A stretch of DNA of 64,000 nucleotides, taken from NCBI GenBank assembly GCA_963920635.1, contig OY987298.1:128783735-128847734 (forward strand). Direction: 5' to 3'. This document shows positions 43,465 through 54,935 of this stretch, piece after piece (positions within the stretch are counted from its first letter, which is position 1; every line of letters starts with the position of its first letter). Below the pieces are notes generated by a model. The model was not told the origin of the DNA. It did not search any database and saw only the letters and a list, made by a program, of their open reading frames with translations. The translations under genes and the position numbers were made by a program. This DNA comes from Pseudeuparius sepicola. Lineage: Eukaryota; Arthropoda; Insecta; Coleoptera; Anthribidae.

Positions 43465-44275
43465 GTAAAAAATTCAATGGATCTGTATGCGCCACAAATA
43501 AATTTAAAAAATAAAATATTTGTCAACGGATATTTTTTGTTAAAAGACTGACTACATCAAAGCTATCTAAGACAAGATTCGGAAATTGATGTTCCTATTT
43601 TTTTCTAAAAAATGTTTTCTGTTTCTGATAAATGAATTTGAGTTTTCTACTAACGGATTAATTAAATAAATTTCAAGTAAATATTTTCTTAACAAATGAC
43701 ATGGGGAATTTATTCAACTTACAATAAAAAGGGAATGTTAGTTTTGTGTATTTTGGGTAAACCATACCTATAAGTCTGAAGGTTTTGAATGATGAAGTTA
43801 AAAGTGTCCTTTGTGTTTGTGTCATTTGTTCGCGGTATTTATAGAGTGTTTTGTATACTCTAGTTTCTATTGAAGTTGTAGGGTTATTGTTTATCCTCGT
43901 GCAAGTATCAAAAATTTCTTCATTTCTTAATCGCACTGTAAAGAATTTCCTAAAGAATAAAATTGATAATATTATAGTTTTAAAGTAGCTAATGACCCAG
44001 CTGAATTATATTATGTAAAAAGGTAATGGGTGAAGGTCATTTACACTCATGGGAAAAATTTTATTCCATAACCAACGTTTCGATTTATTTAAAATCTTCT
44101 TCAGGGTTCAGAAAAATTGCTTTCCCGAGTCAACAAGTGATAATAAAAACAAGAAACTCGTTAGATACATTTGTGTAAGGTCAAAACACAATAAATAGGT
44201 TATTGGTAGAGGCATACAAAATATATTATATGTATTAGGAGAATGACCTTCACCCATTACCTTTTTACATGGTAA
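43465..44275 (-). repeat. Penelope-related region with inverted ends
   Basis: At 43475-43500, caatggatctgtatgcgcca then caaataaattt is the complement of the outer end of the PLE insertion at 62700-62735. At 44016, TGTAAAAAGGTAATGGGTGA is mirrored at 44250-44270, enclosing the hammerhead-like motif. An 87-codon minus frame (43936-43673) lies between; I cannot assign it, though a PLE origin is possible. Confidence 0.5.
44070..44108 (-). ncRNA. Hammerhead-ribozyme-like motif, minus strand
   Basis: On the minus strand: AACC, CTGAAGA, an A, then GATTT-TAAAT-AAATC (stem II), then GAAACGTT and GGTT. Stem I is AACC/GGTT, four perfect pairs. Core CTGANGA and GAAA are both intact. ACGT forms a self-complementary stem III with cleavage expected after GUU (between 44074 and 44073). 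As at 13377 there is one unpaired base between core and stem II. The phrase CGAAACGTTGG is typical of Penelope-like ends, where small dimer-acting hammerheads are known. Activity is untested. Confidence 0.55.
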
Positions 44276-44939
44276 TATTATACCTTGACAGGTAATTCTC
44301 ACCCAAACACTGTTAATCTTGACTAAGCCTGTTTGTTGGGCAATTTAAAAGATACATCATATTTAGTTACTTCTGGTTAAGCGGCAAGTGATATTGAAAT
44401 TACTACCAATGAGCAGATTTTATTATTTTTGGTTCTTAATAACTTAATATCAAAAATGCATACAAAATATATTAAAATAAATACCTAGTTTGTTGGCGTC
44501 AAATTTTTGAAAACAGACTGTAGGTACATCAATATTGAAGCTAGACTCTGATTTCCCGGAGAAAACTGCATGATCCCGGCTTTCAGTTGTTCTTTTTATC
44601 TCAAAAACTAAAACTAAATAATTAGATTTAACTTATTTTGGACACCCTATACATAAAACCAACGTAGGCAACGTATGAACAAAGGGAGTAAATCAATTAA
44701 CTACTTGTTAAACGTTGCCTATTTAAACTCCATATTTTCTTCCTAGCACCTAGCCTGTTGTTCTTACGTGAAGGTACTTGCAAGGAGCACAATTATTAAA
44801 AATCTTTCGTTTGGATAACATTAGTTAGTAAACTCGAATAGTAAGAGAATGACACAAGTTTTTGTAGGATTTCAAAATAAGAGGCTTTGGCCATAAAAGC
44901 GTAAATTTTCAGTGGTTTTGACGAAGTTCCAAATATCGA

Positions 44940-45310
44940 ATACTCGCTGAGATTTCAATGGCTACAATTTGATAAAGCCCGGCCCTGTCCTGTCCGATCC
45001 GAGCGACCGCCGATGGCACCGACTAATTCTCTGTGAAATCCGGGCCGATTTACTTTTGTAAGTAATCAAGTTCACAAACACGTGCCATTTTTATTCTCCC
45101 CCTTCTCCGACAACAAAAGGGTAGAGTGGGGGGAATTTACAACCGGATATTTAAATTTTCCAGGCGTTAGCCACTTTTCCAATCAAGTCCGCGTATATAT
45201 ATGGACATCCAGGCATCAATCATCGGGTTCGAGTTTGGGAGCGTTTCGAAAATTTATTTGGAATATTGTCGATGGTTATTTTGTGCCTCACCTACCTCCG
45301 CCACGTTGAC
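44940..45310. other. GC-richer unique island
   Basis: Repeat-free, higher-complexity DNA (aagcccggccctgtcctgtc, tccaggcgttagccactttt, catcaatcatcgggttcgag). A 75-codon frame at 45082-45309 has no domain. Possible conserved non-coding DNA. Confidence 0.3.
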
Positions 45311-45539
45311 GTGGCCTCTACAATAACATTAACATTCCAAAGTACAAATTTGACTTTATTAGTGCATAGCAAATCTCTCCCCAGAACAAATCATCTTCCG
45401 CCAAGTAAATATCTCTAATTCTTCTAGAGCAACAATATTAACTGAAAAAATGACAGTGCAGTTTTATCGGTTAACTCCCTCATACCGATTGTAATCGACA
45501 TTCTTCGCTGTCTCTAACATTTCGACACAAGAAACAAGA

Positions 45540-46300
45540 AACTCTCACCAGGACTTCCAGGATCGTAGTGGCCTTCGAGCTCTAGGAAATGTCCTTGGCC
45601 TTCCAGCTGAACAGGTAGGAGCTATGGTGGTACTTGCTGATGATGGATGTACTACATCACTTATGTTGGTTCCAACTTCACATCGGACGTGGCGGTTTCG
45701 TACAATCGACCAATGACCCACTCCACTACAGTTAAAACACTTGGTGGTACCAGTATAGCACAGTAGTCCTGTGCCTCGGCTGTAAGATTCTTCTTTATTC
45801 GCGTCTGTTTTTTGTCTTTTTCTTCCCCATCTCTTTTCTTCCTAAACGACTTCGCCTATCACTAGTTAGTTCATCTATTCATCGATGTGTTCTTTTGCAA
45901 CTATAAAGTTGCTCCTTTGACAACGTACTAATCATCACTTGTTCTTTAGTCTCGGAGCATAACAAGTTTAGCTCTTTACATAAATGCAATTTTTCAATTT
46001 TGCCACAGATCACGCATACTTATCTCATGAGTGAAAGCTCTCGAAAAAGATTCAGTAAACTGGAGCCAGTTCTTCCGTCACCTAAACGACCCAAAAAATA
46101 GTATTTGCTACTCCGCTAAGATTTGATACTGTCATTTGAAATTTCACTGCTTCACTCCAATTATGTACCTACCATGGCAGTAGTTTCCAGCTATGATAAC
46201 TTCTGTTTGGCTCAAAAGGCGGTATGGTTTTAGTCATGTCTAGCATCATGTTGATTAGCTGCTGTTGGTTCGGTTGCTGATCAGCTTGCTGGCGCCGAAG
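45540..46300 (-). pseudogene. LTR-retrotransposon gag remnant with zinc knuckle
   Basis: On the minus strand, from about 46250, MTKTIPPFEPNRSYHSWKLL, a shifted VHNWSEAVKFQMTVSNLSG, then further broken pieces, have the form of a Ty3/gypsy-type gag (I-P-x-F-x-G-x-x-Y-x-x-W ... A-x-x-x-L-x-G-x-A). A zinc knuckle follows at 45742-45700: KCFNCSGVGHWSIV, with C-x2-C-x4-H in place but the last Cys changed. A Gln-rich region (QQADQQPNQQQ) precedes. Several stops and frameshifts break the frame, and no protease, reverse transcriptase or LTR pair is seen. It is an old non-functional remnant. Confidence 0.6.
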
Positions 46301-46964
46301 ATGGTGGGTTGTATATATCTTTGCTGGCGCTGACTACTGAGCTGCAGCATCTGCAACATCTGGGTGTTTTGCTGCACCACGGAGTTTATTGTCTGAAAAA
46401 ACATCGTTGCGTCGATTTCCGAATTTGCCACCGCAATACCTTCTTGCGCCTGTTCTTCAGAGATTCACTATTATTATTATCATCATCTTTGTTTCTTCGT
46501 ACATAAATATGATTTCTTTACAGCTGTTGTGTGTGGATACATATCTTGATAATGAAAACTGATGAATTAGCAAACTGCTCCACCTTTTTTTGTCAGTGAT
46601 TGGTTTTGATTAAACACTTATAGGACAACAGACAGTCACAGTGGTGTTTGGTGATGAATCCAAGTTCTTGTCTGGGTTGCACCATAATAGTCCGAACACT
46701 ATGTGACACGTTATTCCAACAGCGGAAAATACATAGAGGGAACAGAAGTGATGGTCACAGCGTGTTCTAGAGTGAAAAATCATTAGACCTACTTCTTCAT
46801 ATAATATGTTTTCCTGTCGGCTAGGCATTATAATGGTAAACCTAAAAAATCTTTCTGTAGATGACAAACTTCTAAATTGACGCGGCCTCGTTTCGGCGGC
46901 CGTAGTTTCGGATTTTGTCCCTGTTTCACACTTTGCAGGTCTACCTATTGATTTTCTTCGGCGA

Positions 46965-47033
46965 ATGGCGGATCCACACTCTAAATCATCGACGTCTGGC
47001 TCAGATATGGCCAGTGTGTTCAGTACGTTGCAA
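46965..47033 (+). pseudogene. Possible short coding start, origin unknown
   Basis: ATG 46965 opens MADPHSKSSTSGSDMASVFS and stops after 23 codons (TAA 47034). The frame then stays open as LGRTWMAQRAYYVSPAAGRF. The composition is protein-like and differs from the surrounding AT-rich DNA, but I recognise no domain and no splice donor. It may be the start of a decayed retroelement protein on the opposite strand from the gag remnant. Confidence 0.25.
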
Positions 47034-47048
47034 TAACTCGGGCGTACA

Positions 47049-47105
47049 TGGATGGCGCAGCGAGCGTATTACGTATCCCCAGCAGCTGGTCGGTTCGATT
47101 CCGGT
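47049..47105 (+). promoter_or_regulatory. tRNA-like A and B boxes (SINE head or tRNA relic)
   Basis: TGGCGCAGCGAGC (about 47054) resembles an A box (TRGCNNAGYNGG) and GGTTCGATTCC (about 47093) a B box, about 40 bases apart, with CCGGTGCCCA following like a tRNA 3' half. No clean cloverleaf forms. It fits a tRNA-derived SINE head or an old tRNA pseudogene. Confidence 0.4.
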
Positions 47106-47488
47106 GCCCAGATTTGCTGAAATTAAAAGGAGATTACAGATAATAACTAGAACGAAACATTCCTAAATCTTCTAGTTCTATCCGCATCATTATATTAATC
47201 AAAATATTGTTACGGCAAAAAGTTTACAATGTACTAAACCGCTGAAAGGCAAAGTTTAAATAAAAATGGTTATATATATAAATATATTTTGTATTTTTTC
47301 AGTTTTGAGACAAAAAGAGCAAACTAGAAACCAGGATGATTCATTTTTCATGTAGGTAAATCCGAATCTAGCTACATAACTAATATGGTACAGGGTTCTC
47401 AAAAAAGTTAAGGCCAACAACTATTTTTTTGAGAAAATAAATAATATGTAAAAGAACATGTAAAAATATAATAAAAATACATTATATA

Positions 47489-48565
47489 CAGGGTGTTTCA
47501 TCTTAAGTGCAAACACCCCCGTGAAATTTGTATTCTCCGTCCGATTTTAGCCGCGTTTTTTTCTAAAAATAGGCCACAAGAAACTCTACGTTGGTGCGTT
47601 AATGTCAATTTTCAAGGCCTACTACAATTTTTTTTTTCTAGTAAAAAATGAGGAAAACCATTTAGCGATTTTTTTTATTTAAAATCTGACACCACAGCGT
47701 TAATCAGAACAACATAAAACCCCCGTATACCAAATTTGAACAAAAAATATACAGAGAGTTCCATTCTGCAGGGTGTCAAAATTGAGCAAAATAGGAATTT
47801 TAAAGGCATCTGGAGAGTCAAGTGTGCCATGGAATCCCGTCAAAACAGATGAATGATCAACAGGACTACTCAAAGTGTTGGTGTGCAAAGATTCAATACA
47901 AAATTGTACAGGGTCTTTTTCTCTGGGCGATATCAAAATGCTGAATTTTTATTAAACTTTATATTGGTCAGGAGTGGTCTGGAATCATTGAATAAATATT
48001 AATAAATACAAAAGCAATTTATTTCTTTACATCATCCAACCAACGAATAAAAACAATTAAAATTGTTGGACCTTTATCAATAAAGTCACTGTCTAGATGA
48101 TACATTTTCTGTTCGTTTCCTGTTGACTTACTGACTGACAGGCTTCTGTACTTTTTAGACTTAGTTCCTTTGTTATGTCTGGGGTGGTTTTGATATACTC
48201 AATTTTTGACCTGTATAAAGTTTAAAAAATTCAGCATTTCGAGTTGCTACAGAGAAGAACACCTTGTATATTTTTTATTGGATCTTTGCACATCGACACT
48301 GTGAGTGGTCCTGTTCAGCATCCAACTGTTTCGAAGTAATTCCATGGCACACTTGACTCGCCAGATGAGTTTAAAATTCCTATTTTGCTCAAATTTCACA
48401 GTGTGCAGAATGGAACTCCCTGTATATTTTTTGTTCAAATTTGGTATAAATGGGTTTTAGGTTGTTCTGATTAACGCTGTGGTGTCAGATTTTAAATAAA
48501 AAAATCGCTAAATGGTTTTCGTCATTTTTTACTAGAAACAAAATTTGTAGTAAGCCTTGAAATAT
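47489..48565. mobile_element. Palindromic element family P, copy 3, right end lost
   Basis: TA-CAGGGTGTTTCATCTTAAGT opens it. Then ggcctactacaatttttttt, ttatttaaaatctgacacca and ggcatctggagagtcaagtg follow, and the mirrored half runs to tagtaagccttgaaa near 48560, where pairing stops short of the right TIR. Outer arms differ from copies 1 and 2 while the inside is shared, as in the copy at 21185. Confidence 0.75.
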
Positions 48566-48989
48566 TACATTAAGTAACTACAAAATTCCATATTAGTAAT
48601 TTTGCTATACGCATCGTTGAATAGTCCTGCTATTGATCACAGTTCAAAATAAAACTAATAAACCTTTTGATAAAAAACATTTTTGTTCAATTCAGGAGAT
48701 AATTTTTTTATTAGCTAATTTCGTGTCTTCATACTGTAAACTAAAATGCACCAAGCTACCCGATGAATTATTTTAAAAATTTTAGTGTAGCCTTTAAAGT
48801 GGTATAACATTAGGTAGGTATGTTTTACTTCTTGCTGCAAAAGGAGCTCGTTATCAAATTATTTAAACAATTAGAAATTCGAATGAAAACACTTAACACA
48901 GGTATTTATTTGAAAGTAAACACAACACAAATAAAAATCAAATAATTCGTGTTGAATTTGCCTGCCACTAAGTAGAATTCAAGCCCACC

Positions 48990-49293
48990 ATATTTTAAAA
49001 AAAATATTTTTATATTCAATGGCTGGCTGTCTAGTTCATTACTCATAAGTGAGATATTATTTGGCCCACACTTATCCACAGAAATGTATCCACAGAAATG
49101 TGTGGCCTCCACGGTCTCCTGCTTTAAACATTGTGGATTTTTCTACTGGATTTGCATAAAGGAGAAGGTCTATGCAAGTCCAATAAATAACGTAAGTGAC
49201 GTAAGTGAATTGAGACAAGGTATTAATGAACCCGCACAACAAATCAATGACGCAGGAAATGCAACAAGTGTTTTCATTCCAATTAATCATTGA
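48990..49293 (+). pseudogene. Tc1/mariner-like transposase C-terminal remnant
   Basis: In one frame tgg cct cca cgg at 49103 gives WPPRSPALNIVDF, the W-P-P-R-S-P-D-L-N-P-x-D-F block around the third catalytic residue, here with D changed to A in the SPDLN part. A frame shift then leads to FYWICIKEKVYASPINNVSD, SELRQGINEPAQQIN, the usual tail (LK..VY ... V.ELR.RI..A...I). The upstream catalytic region is lost. This is a second, independent relic of the same general family as that at 394-651. Confidence 0.7.
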
Positions 49294-49689
49294 AATAATT
49301 TTAAAATGAGCCCTTTTTGGGCAGTAAAATAGCAATATCTTTGTTCTAAAGTATAGAACGTAGGAAATGTTACACCACTTTAAAAAATACAGTAAATGAG
49401 CATTTTTTTTAAATAACTGTCTAGGTTAGCTTAAAAAATAACACTTGAATCGGACAAAAAGTCTTTTGGCCCATACTTTCCCGTATTTTTGTTCCCAAAT
49501 AGATGTACAAATAAAGGGACAGAAGCTATCTTGTGATAATGGGCAAGCACGCAAAATCAACAATAAATTACTAACGACATACATGTGTTTCATGCTACTT
49601 ATAGGTTGCTTTAGCAGCCTCCCTTTTCGTTTATATGATGCCAGCATGTCATTTTCATGTTCTGGTCTTACATATGGGTCCTAGAGGAT

Positions 49690-50790
49690 ATTTCAACTAT
49701 AACCCGTATTGTATTTGTGAGCTTTAATCATAATTTGAAGGTTAAAATTCAAATATATGTTTCGTTGTCAAGGCTTAAGCCTATCCCTGCAAATGTAACA
49801 TATAATATAGTGACCCTTCCGGACTAAAGTTTGCTAATCTGTGCCACTGCAGAACGGGTTACCAATATGCTTGCATAAGGTAATCTACCTATATTTGCCT
49901 GTTTGCACGAAATATGTATGGTGTGTGAGAAAGAAAACGGCGCTATTCTTAAATATACCTAGGCATAGGATAGGAGTAGGCACATGTAAACATTGTTTTT
50001 CTGTAAAATTTTTAGAGAATTCATAAGCACGCAGCTAGCACATAATGCCAACCTTAAAACGCCACCCTCGAAACTTAATCTCTTTGATCTCCAGGATTTC
50101 GGGGATAGGACGGGTGAATATTCCATGAAGAGCCAAACAGATGAAAGCCGTATAGCTAAGTCGATATAATATCGACCGTTCAAATAAAGCGACGTCATTG
50201 TAACCTCTCAAACTACATACCTATACGTATAGAACTTATATAATCAATGCCTTAGATTAGAGACTATTCGAGATGATACTTAGAGTATGGGACGAGATGT
50301 TAAAAAAAAAACAAGTTAAAAATATCGCCTAAAAATTAAAATTTCACTGGGTACAATAATATTATATACTCGTAATTCCAAATAGCTACTTTGTTTTACA
50401 TATGAATAAATGTGTTCATAGTCTAAAAAATTTATTACCTTTTTGATTTTCCAGTGTCAATCAACAGCAGTGGGGTGCGTAGGGGTAGGGAACTCTTGGT
50501 TTCCGTCAACACATCTAAGTTGTTTGCGGAGACTGCAGAAGCGAAGAAAACACAAAACTAAGCAGAAAATGTGCGAATATGCACCAAAACCAAAACTAAA
50601 ACTCAATACTATCAAGTTTCAAGAGTCGCCACGTTGAGCGCTACAGTCGATATTGTTCCTTTCTATACCTCTACCGCCCTACTATTATTGCTTTTGTTTT
50701 GGGAATAGTTGTTCAACCGAAGCTAGTTTACATCAGTGAATGTCAGGCAGGGGACACTAAATTTACTTTAATGCCGGACAAGTACGAATT
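49690..50790. other. No gene seen
   Basis: Mixed AT-rich DNA. A 64-codon frame at 50443-50637 follows an acceptor-like ttttccag but has no domain and no partner exon. Around 50040-50200 and 50640-50760 the sequence is more complex and repeat-free. Confidence 0.3.
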
Positions 50791-50796
50791 GTCACT

Positions 50797-52273
50797 ACCC
50801 AAGTAGAACACCCATCTATATGTTGTATCGATCAACGTCATATAGACGTCTACATGTCCGCCAGATAAACATCTATATTCATAACGAAAATCGATGTATT
50901 TTTAACGTCAAATTTAGACGTATTATTGTAGGTGTTCTTAGACCTCTTTTATATGTCTTTCTTAAATATAAATTTTGACTTTTTATATATGTTTTTTAGG
51001 TGTTCTTTTTTTATTTTTTCATGGGCCAGATAGACGTCTATAGCTAATTTATATCCTAGTGAAAATCGATACATTTTTAATGCCTAATTTAGAAGTAAGT
51101 ATCCTTAGACGTCTTTTATATATCTTTATCTTTATTTTGCAGCATAAATGAAATTAGCAGGTATGTAAATGAACATTAATATATTTTTTGTATATATATT
51201 TTAAGGATTGAAGAAAAAAAAAATTATTTTCTTTTTCTCTGGGCCGCCAACCTTAGCCAGGCCCTCATGGCTTGATTAATGACCTTGTCATTCATATCCG
51301 AAGGTTTTCCGGAAGAAAAACAAAGCTCAGTTGCTTCTAAAAATTAAATTATTAGTTTTGCTATACACCCTGTAAATACATAAATGACATCTTTTAACTT
51401 GGTGTCTTTGAATGCTTTTTTATTTTGACCCTGCCCAGTTAAATTTCCTGGCTAATCTATTAGTGAGGCAAAATTTTAGCATGCCCATTAGAGTGGTTTT
51501 CACATTAAGGCCCCTTATACACGCCAGTCGATTTTTCTAAAAAAAATATATAATAAAAGGAATAAATAGATAACTTACCAATAAGTATAGACAGATTGGT
51601 ACAATAAGTATACGTACAATCCAATAAATCGGCGACACCGATTGATTGACCAATCGTGTTCTACGACACATGCACTAATTAAATATTTTGTGACGCTATA
51701 ATATATTATGCTGTGCATGTGGATATATGCGATAGCGTCAACAAAAATGGCGAACGGCCGCGGTAGCCGGTAACACGAAGTACGACAAACGACAGCGACC
51801 GCAGCGACACCCTGGGGTGTTAAAATTATCAACTAGCTGCGAATTATGCATAATTTAAAACACGTCTAAAATTAATATGAAAAGGACATCCATTCCGACA
51901 AATGTTAGATGTCTAGTTTAGTTATCTGATAGATGTGGTGAATTGATTAATAGATAATAAAACATTAGATTCCAAAACAGTCTATTGTACGTATTGTCTA
52001 GAAATGACCTAAAATAGACGTCTAATATATATAATATGAAAAAGACATCTATTAACGAAATATATTACAGATAGTTTAGACTTTTAATATAGTTGGTAAA
52101 AAGGCAAAATTGCGTTTTCCTAAAATAAATAGAGATCTAAAAACCGTCTATTGTATCGTCCAAAAATGGCCTACAATAGAGGTCTAAAATGTTGTCTAAA
52201 TTAATCCTAGATGCAATTTAGATGCTATAGATGTGTTTTAAACCACAAATAGATCATTTTGTGTTACTTGGGT
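50797..52273. mobile_element. TIR element with TAGACGTCTA motifs (1.48 kb)
   Basis: ACCCAAGTA at the left and TACTTGGGT at the right are complementary, with looser pairing inside (gaacac/gtgtt). ACT borders both ends (50794-50796 and 52274-52276), suggesting a 3-bp target duplication. In both flanks TAGACGTCTA or near variants recur (50843, 50918, 51035, 51107, 51870, 52015, 52150), often with atcgat.catttttaa.g. The centre (51220-51840) is different DNA with an exon-like segment. I cannot place it in a named superfamily. Confidence 0.6.
51224..51336 (-). CDS. Exon-like segment inside the TAGACGTCTA element
   Basis: On the minus strand, an acceptor-like tttaatttttag is followed by 36 codons and TAA: ATELCFSSGKPSDMNDKVIN then QAMRAWLRLAAQRKRK. 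Composition and codon choice look protein-coding and stand out from the AT-rich flanks. I recognise no domain; a basic amphipathic ending is visible. A GC-richer, promoter-like block (cggctaccgcggccgttcgc on the minus strand) lies 400-600 bases upstream at 51740-51820. It could be the last exon of a small gene carried by the element, or a captured host exon. No other exon was found, so confidence is low. Confidence 0.3.
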
Positions 52274-54190
52274 ACTTTCTTGACATTACGTTGAAGGTTG
52301 AAGTAAGTTTTTACAAATGAACGCCCCCGTCGTTTTCTGATATGAATTAACTGCGGTTGAATAACCATTCGAACAAGCAAGTGGAGCCATCTATCCACCT
52401 ACTAAATAAATCGCGTTACAATAATGACTATCACTGTCAGGCTCTTTTCTTGCTTAGAAAAAATAATAAAACAACATAATCTTGCAAAATGGATGACGGT
52501 AGGCGTCATTGCGTGTTGCCGGTAGCAATAATATATTGCAATTTAAAAACTGTGAGAAAATGAGTGTGCAGAAATTTGCAAAAAGACCTCAAGCAAATAC
52601 TGCTGCTTATGATGTGAATACAACATTTTCTTAAGATGTTTGAAGTCTTATAACACCTTTCCTTTGTGGAATCAAGACTGAAAACACCAATAATGCAGAT
52701 GAGAGGTAAAGCAGCTGTACACGATACAATACAAGACTAAACTTACCTAATCTTACGTTAATTTGAATCTAAAATCTACTTAAAACTTAAATGTATGTAC
52801 CTATATATAGTACACACCTGGCAAATCTAAATGTAGATACGGTACAGTCGAGTAAATCCTGAATGTGCTATGAAGACTATGTAGAAATGGATTAATGAAT
52901 ACAAGTTGATTGTCCTATATTATGTATTAAACCGAAGGGAGCACCTTTGTCAATTTTACGAGATTTACCTTTTACAACAGAGGACGTATTAATCTGCGAA
53001 CTGTTTAAAGTGATCAGTGCGTTTTCGGCAAAAATGTAAATGGAGTTCAACACGCCATACAGAATCGAAACGGCAAATCCAGATGTACTGGAGGGGGAGG
53101 CCGCGCAAAGGCAACAAATCCGGAAGGGAAGATAAGCAGGCAACATTAACTACGGCTACATGGGAGTTAAGCCGGCGATTTAAATAGGGCAATCGTTTCG
53201 ACGCTCCAATTTCGTCAAATTCCCCCAAATGCGAACTGAAAATTGGGACAATTTGTTTTTAATTACGAATACGTCATGTTTGATAACTGTTCTTTCAGTC
53301 ACGGTAGAGGCCATTTCGATACCGAAGCAATTTTTGATGGAATATGGGTCATTTTGACTATACATTGCTGGCTAGACCAGTGGCTATTTGTTAGACAGGC
53401 GATGATTAAAATGTAGCTCAAAATTAAATTTCATTTATAAGGTAAAAGTAGGTATTCTGAGAATAACTGCACAGAGGCACGTACAAGCAAAGGGCAAATA
53501 TTTGTTTGCAGAACTATTTAAAATTTGACTTTGCCAGTTTGCGCTTGTAGAAGGATGACAAGGATAAATAATAAAGCGCACTATTATGCACGTAATAAGT
53601 TGCTGTAACTGTCAAATTTGACAACAAAAAATAAACTTTATCGTCCGGCTCTGCGCATAACGTCACGAGAAGCGGATGATTTGAATTTTAAGGCGGGAAG
53701 CGGGTTTTTCTAATGGAATATTGCGTTATGTATCCGTAAATTAATGATGTATTAATTACCATGATTTAGAACATACGACTAATTTGACAATAACATGATA
53801 ATAAGCTAAGAAAATTCGCAATAGCCATCAGTTAAAATGTATGTACTAATCAATGTTACACCCTGTATATTCGTTCCGTTGAATTCTTGCTCGGCTCATG
53901 CATAATAACTAGGTACTTATTATCAATAATCCTGTAACACATCAGGTTTAAAAAACATTAAAAAAGTAATAATTGTAACACTTCATCGAATCATTAAAAG
54001 GCTTATCGCCCGCGCGGAAGTGTTATTGCTTCTGCTATTGCGGAAACTTTCGGCGTCATCCACAGAGCGTTAATCGCGACCATTTGTATCGCTGATACAT
54101 GGAAATGTTTCCCTCCTGTCGGCCGAAAAAGCCAAACTAATCCAATATATGGCCGCCATAATGCGGGAAGCTGATGTTTGTTTCAAAACG
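52274..54190. other. Unique, partly GC-richer DNA; no gene called
   Basis: No repeats seen elsewhere in the window. Blocks at 53180-53350 (aattgggacaatttgttttt, aattacgaatacgtcatgtt) and 53640-53700 (tcgtccggctctgcgcataa) have high complexity. Frames of up to 84 codons on the minus strand overlap each other and show no domain. Regulatory DNA is possible. Confidence 0.3.
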
Positions 54191-54420
54191 CACCCCGCCC
54201 CGACGCAGATACGGGCAAAATAGGCTGTAAAAAGTTGACTTCAAACCGCCCACGAATCCAAACGTGACCGTAAAAGCAGCCGGCGCAGGTTCATTTAGTG
54301 ATTTTATCTTCGGAATTAGTACGTGGTTAACATTCACGTGCACGGACTGAGATCTGCATTGAAATTTTTAGGTCGAGGAGCACGTACGATTATCTTTTGT
54401 GGCATACCGGCGTATAGATA
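54190..54420 (+). other. Duplicated island, copy 1 (partner at 60480-60690)
   Basis: Shares, in the same order and strand with 60480-60690: aaagttgac...ccgcc, aacgtgac, tttagtgattttatct, gttaacattcacg, gcacgtacg and accggc. Similarity is strong in the middle and weak between. The minus-strand frames of the two copies are also alike (HVNVNHVLIPKIKSLNEPA against RVNVKHLLIWQIKSLNNPA), so either the DNA or an encoded peptide has been kept. See findings. Confidence 0.6.
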
Positions 54421-54935
54421 GAAAGCAAATCAAAGATATTAATTTGTTTTTGACATCAACAATAATTTTATCTATGTTTGAGATCAGTATCCCGAAAATA
54501 GATCATACAACTCGATTTTTTGTTTGCTTTTAGTAACAGGAAGTAAGGTATATGGAGATATCAAAGCGCGATAAAAATTCCCTTCTATCTGCAGCAGTGT
54601 GTGACCAAAGGTAGAGGAGAGGATACTTACTTCTCAGCTTCGTGATGTGGACCGTGTGGCTGCCGCTGCCGGTACAATCTTACGGAAATATCTCATCATA
54701 GATTCGCAGCTTTATTATATGCCAGTGGACTTATTACCTTATTATAACAGATTTCTTATACGCGCTAGGTGGTGCCAGATTATGACGGCATTGCCTGTTC
54801 GCTCACAAATAGAATAAACTTGTGTGTGCAATCAAGTTACTGGTAGCATTTTAGGCAACTCCTCTACACAGTAGTAACAGGTAGTGCGTCTTGCTGCATC
54901 TGCACATTTTGTGCTTAGTTTTAGTTACTGATCAA

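Noticed and set aside
54137..54343. Minus-strand frame similar to that at 60415-60615 as a protein gene
   Set aside because: The DNA blocks are conserved as well as the peptide, and spacers vary in length, so coding cannot be separated from conserved DNA by eye; treated as a duplicated island.
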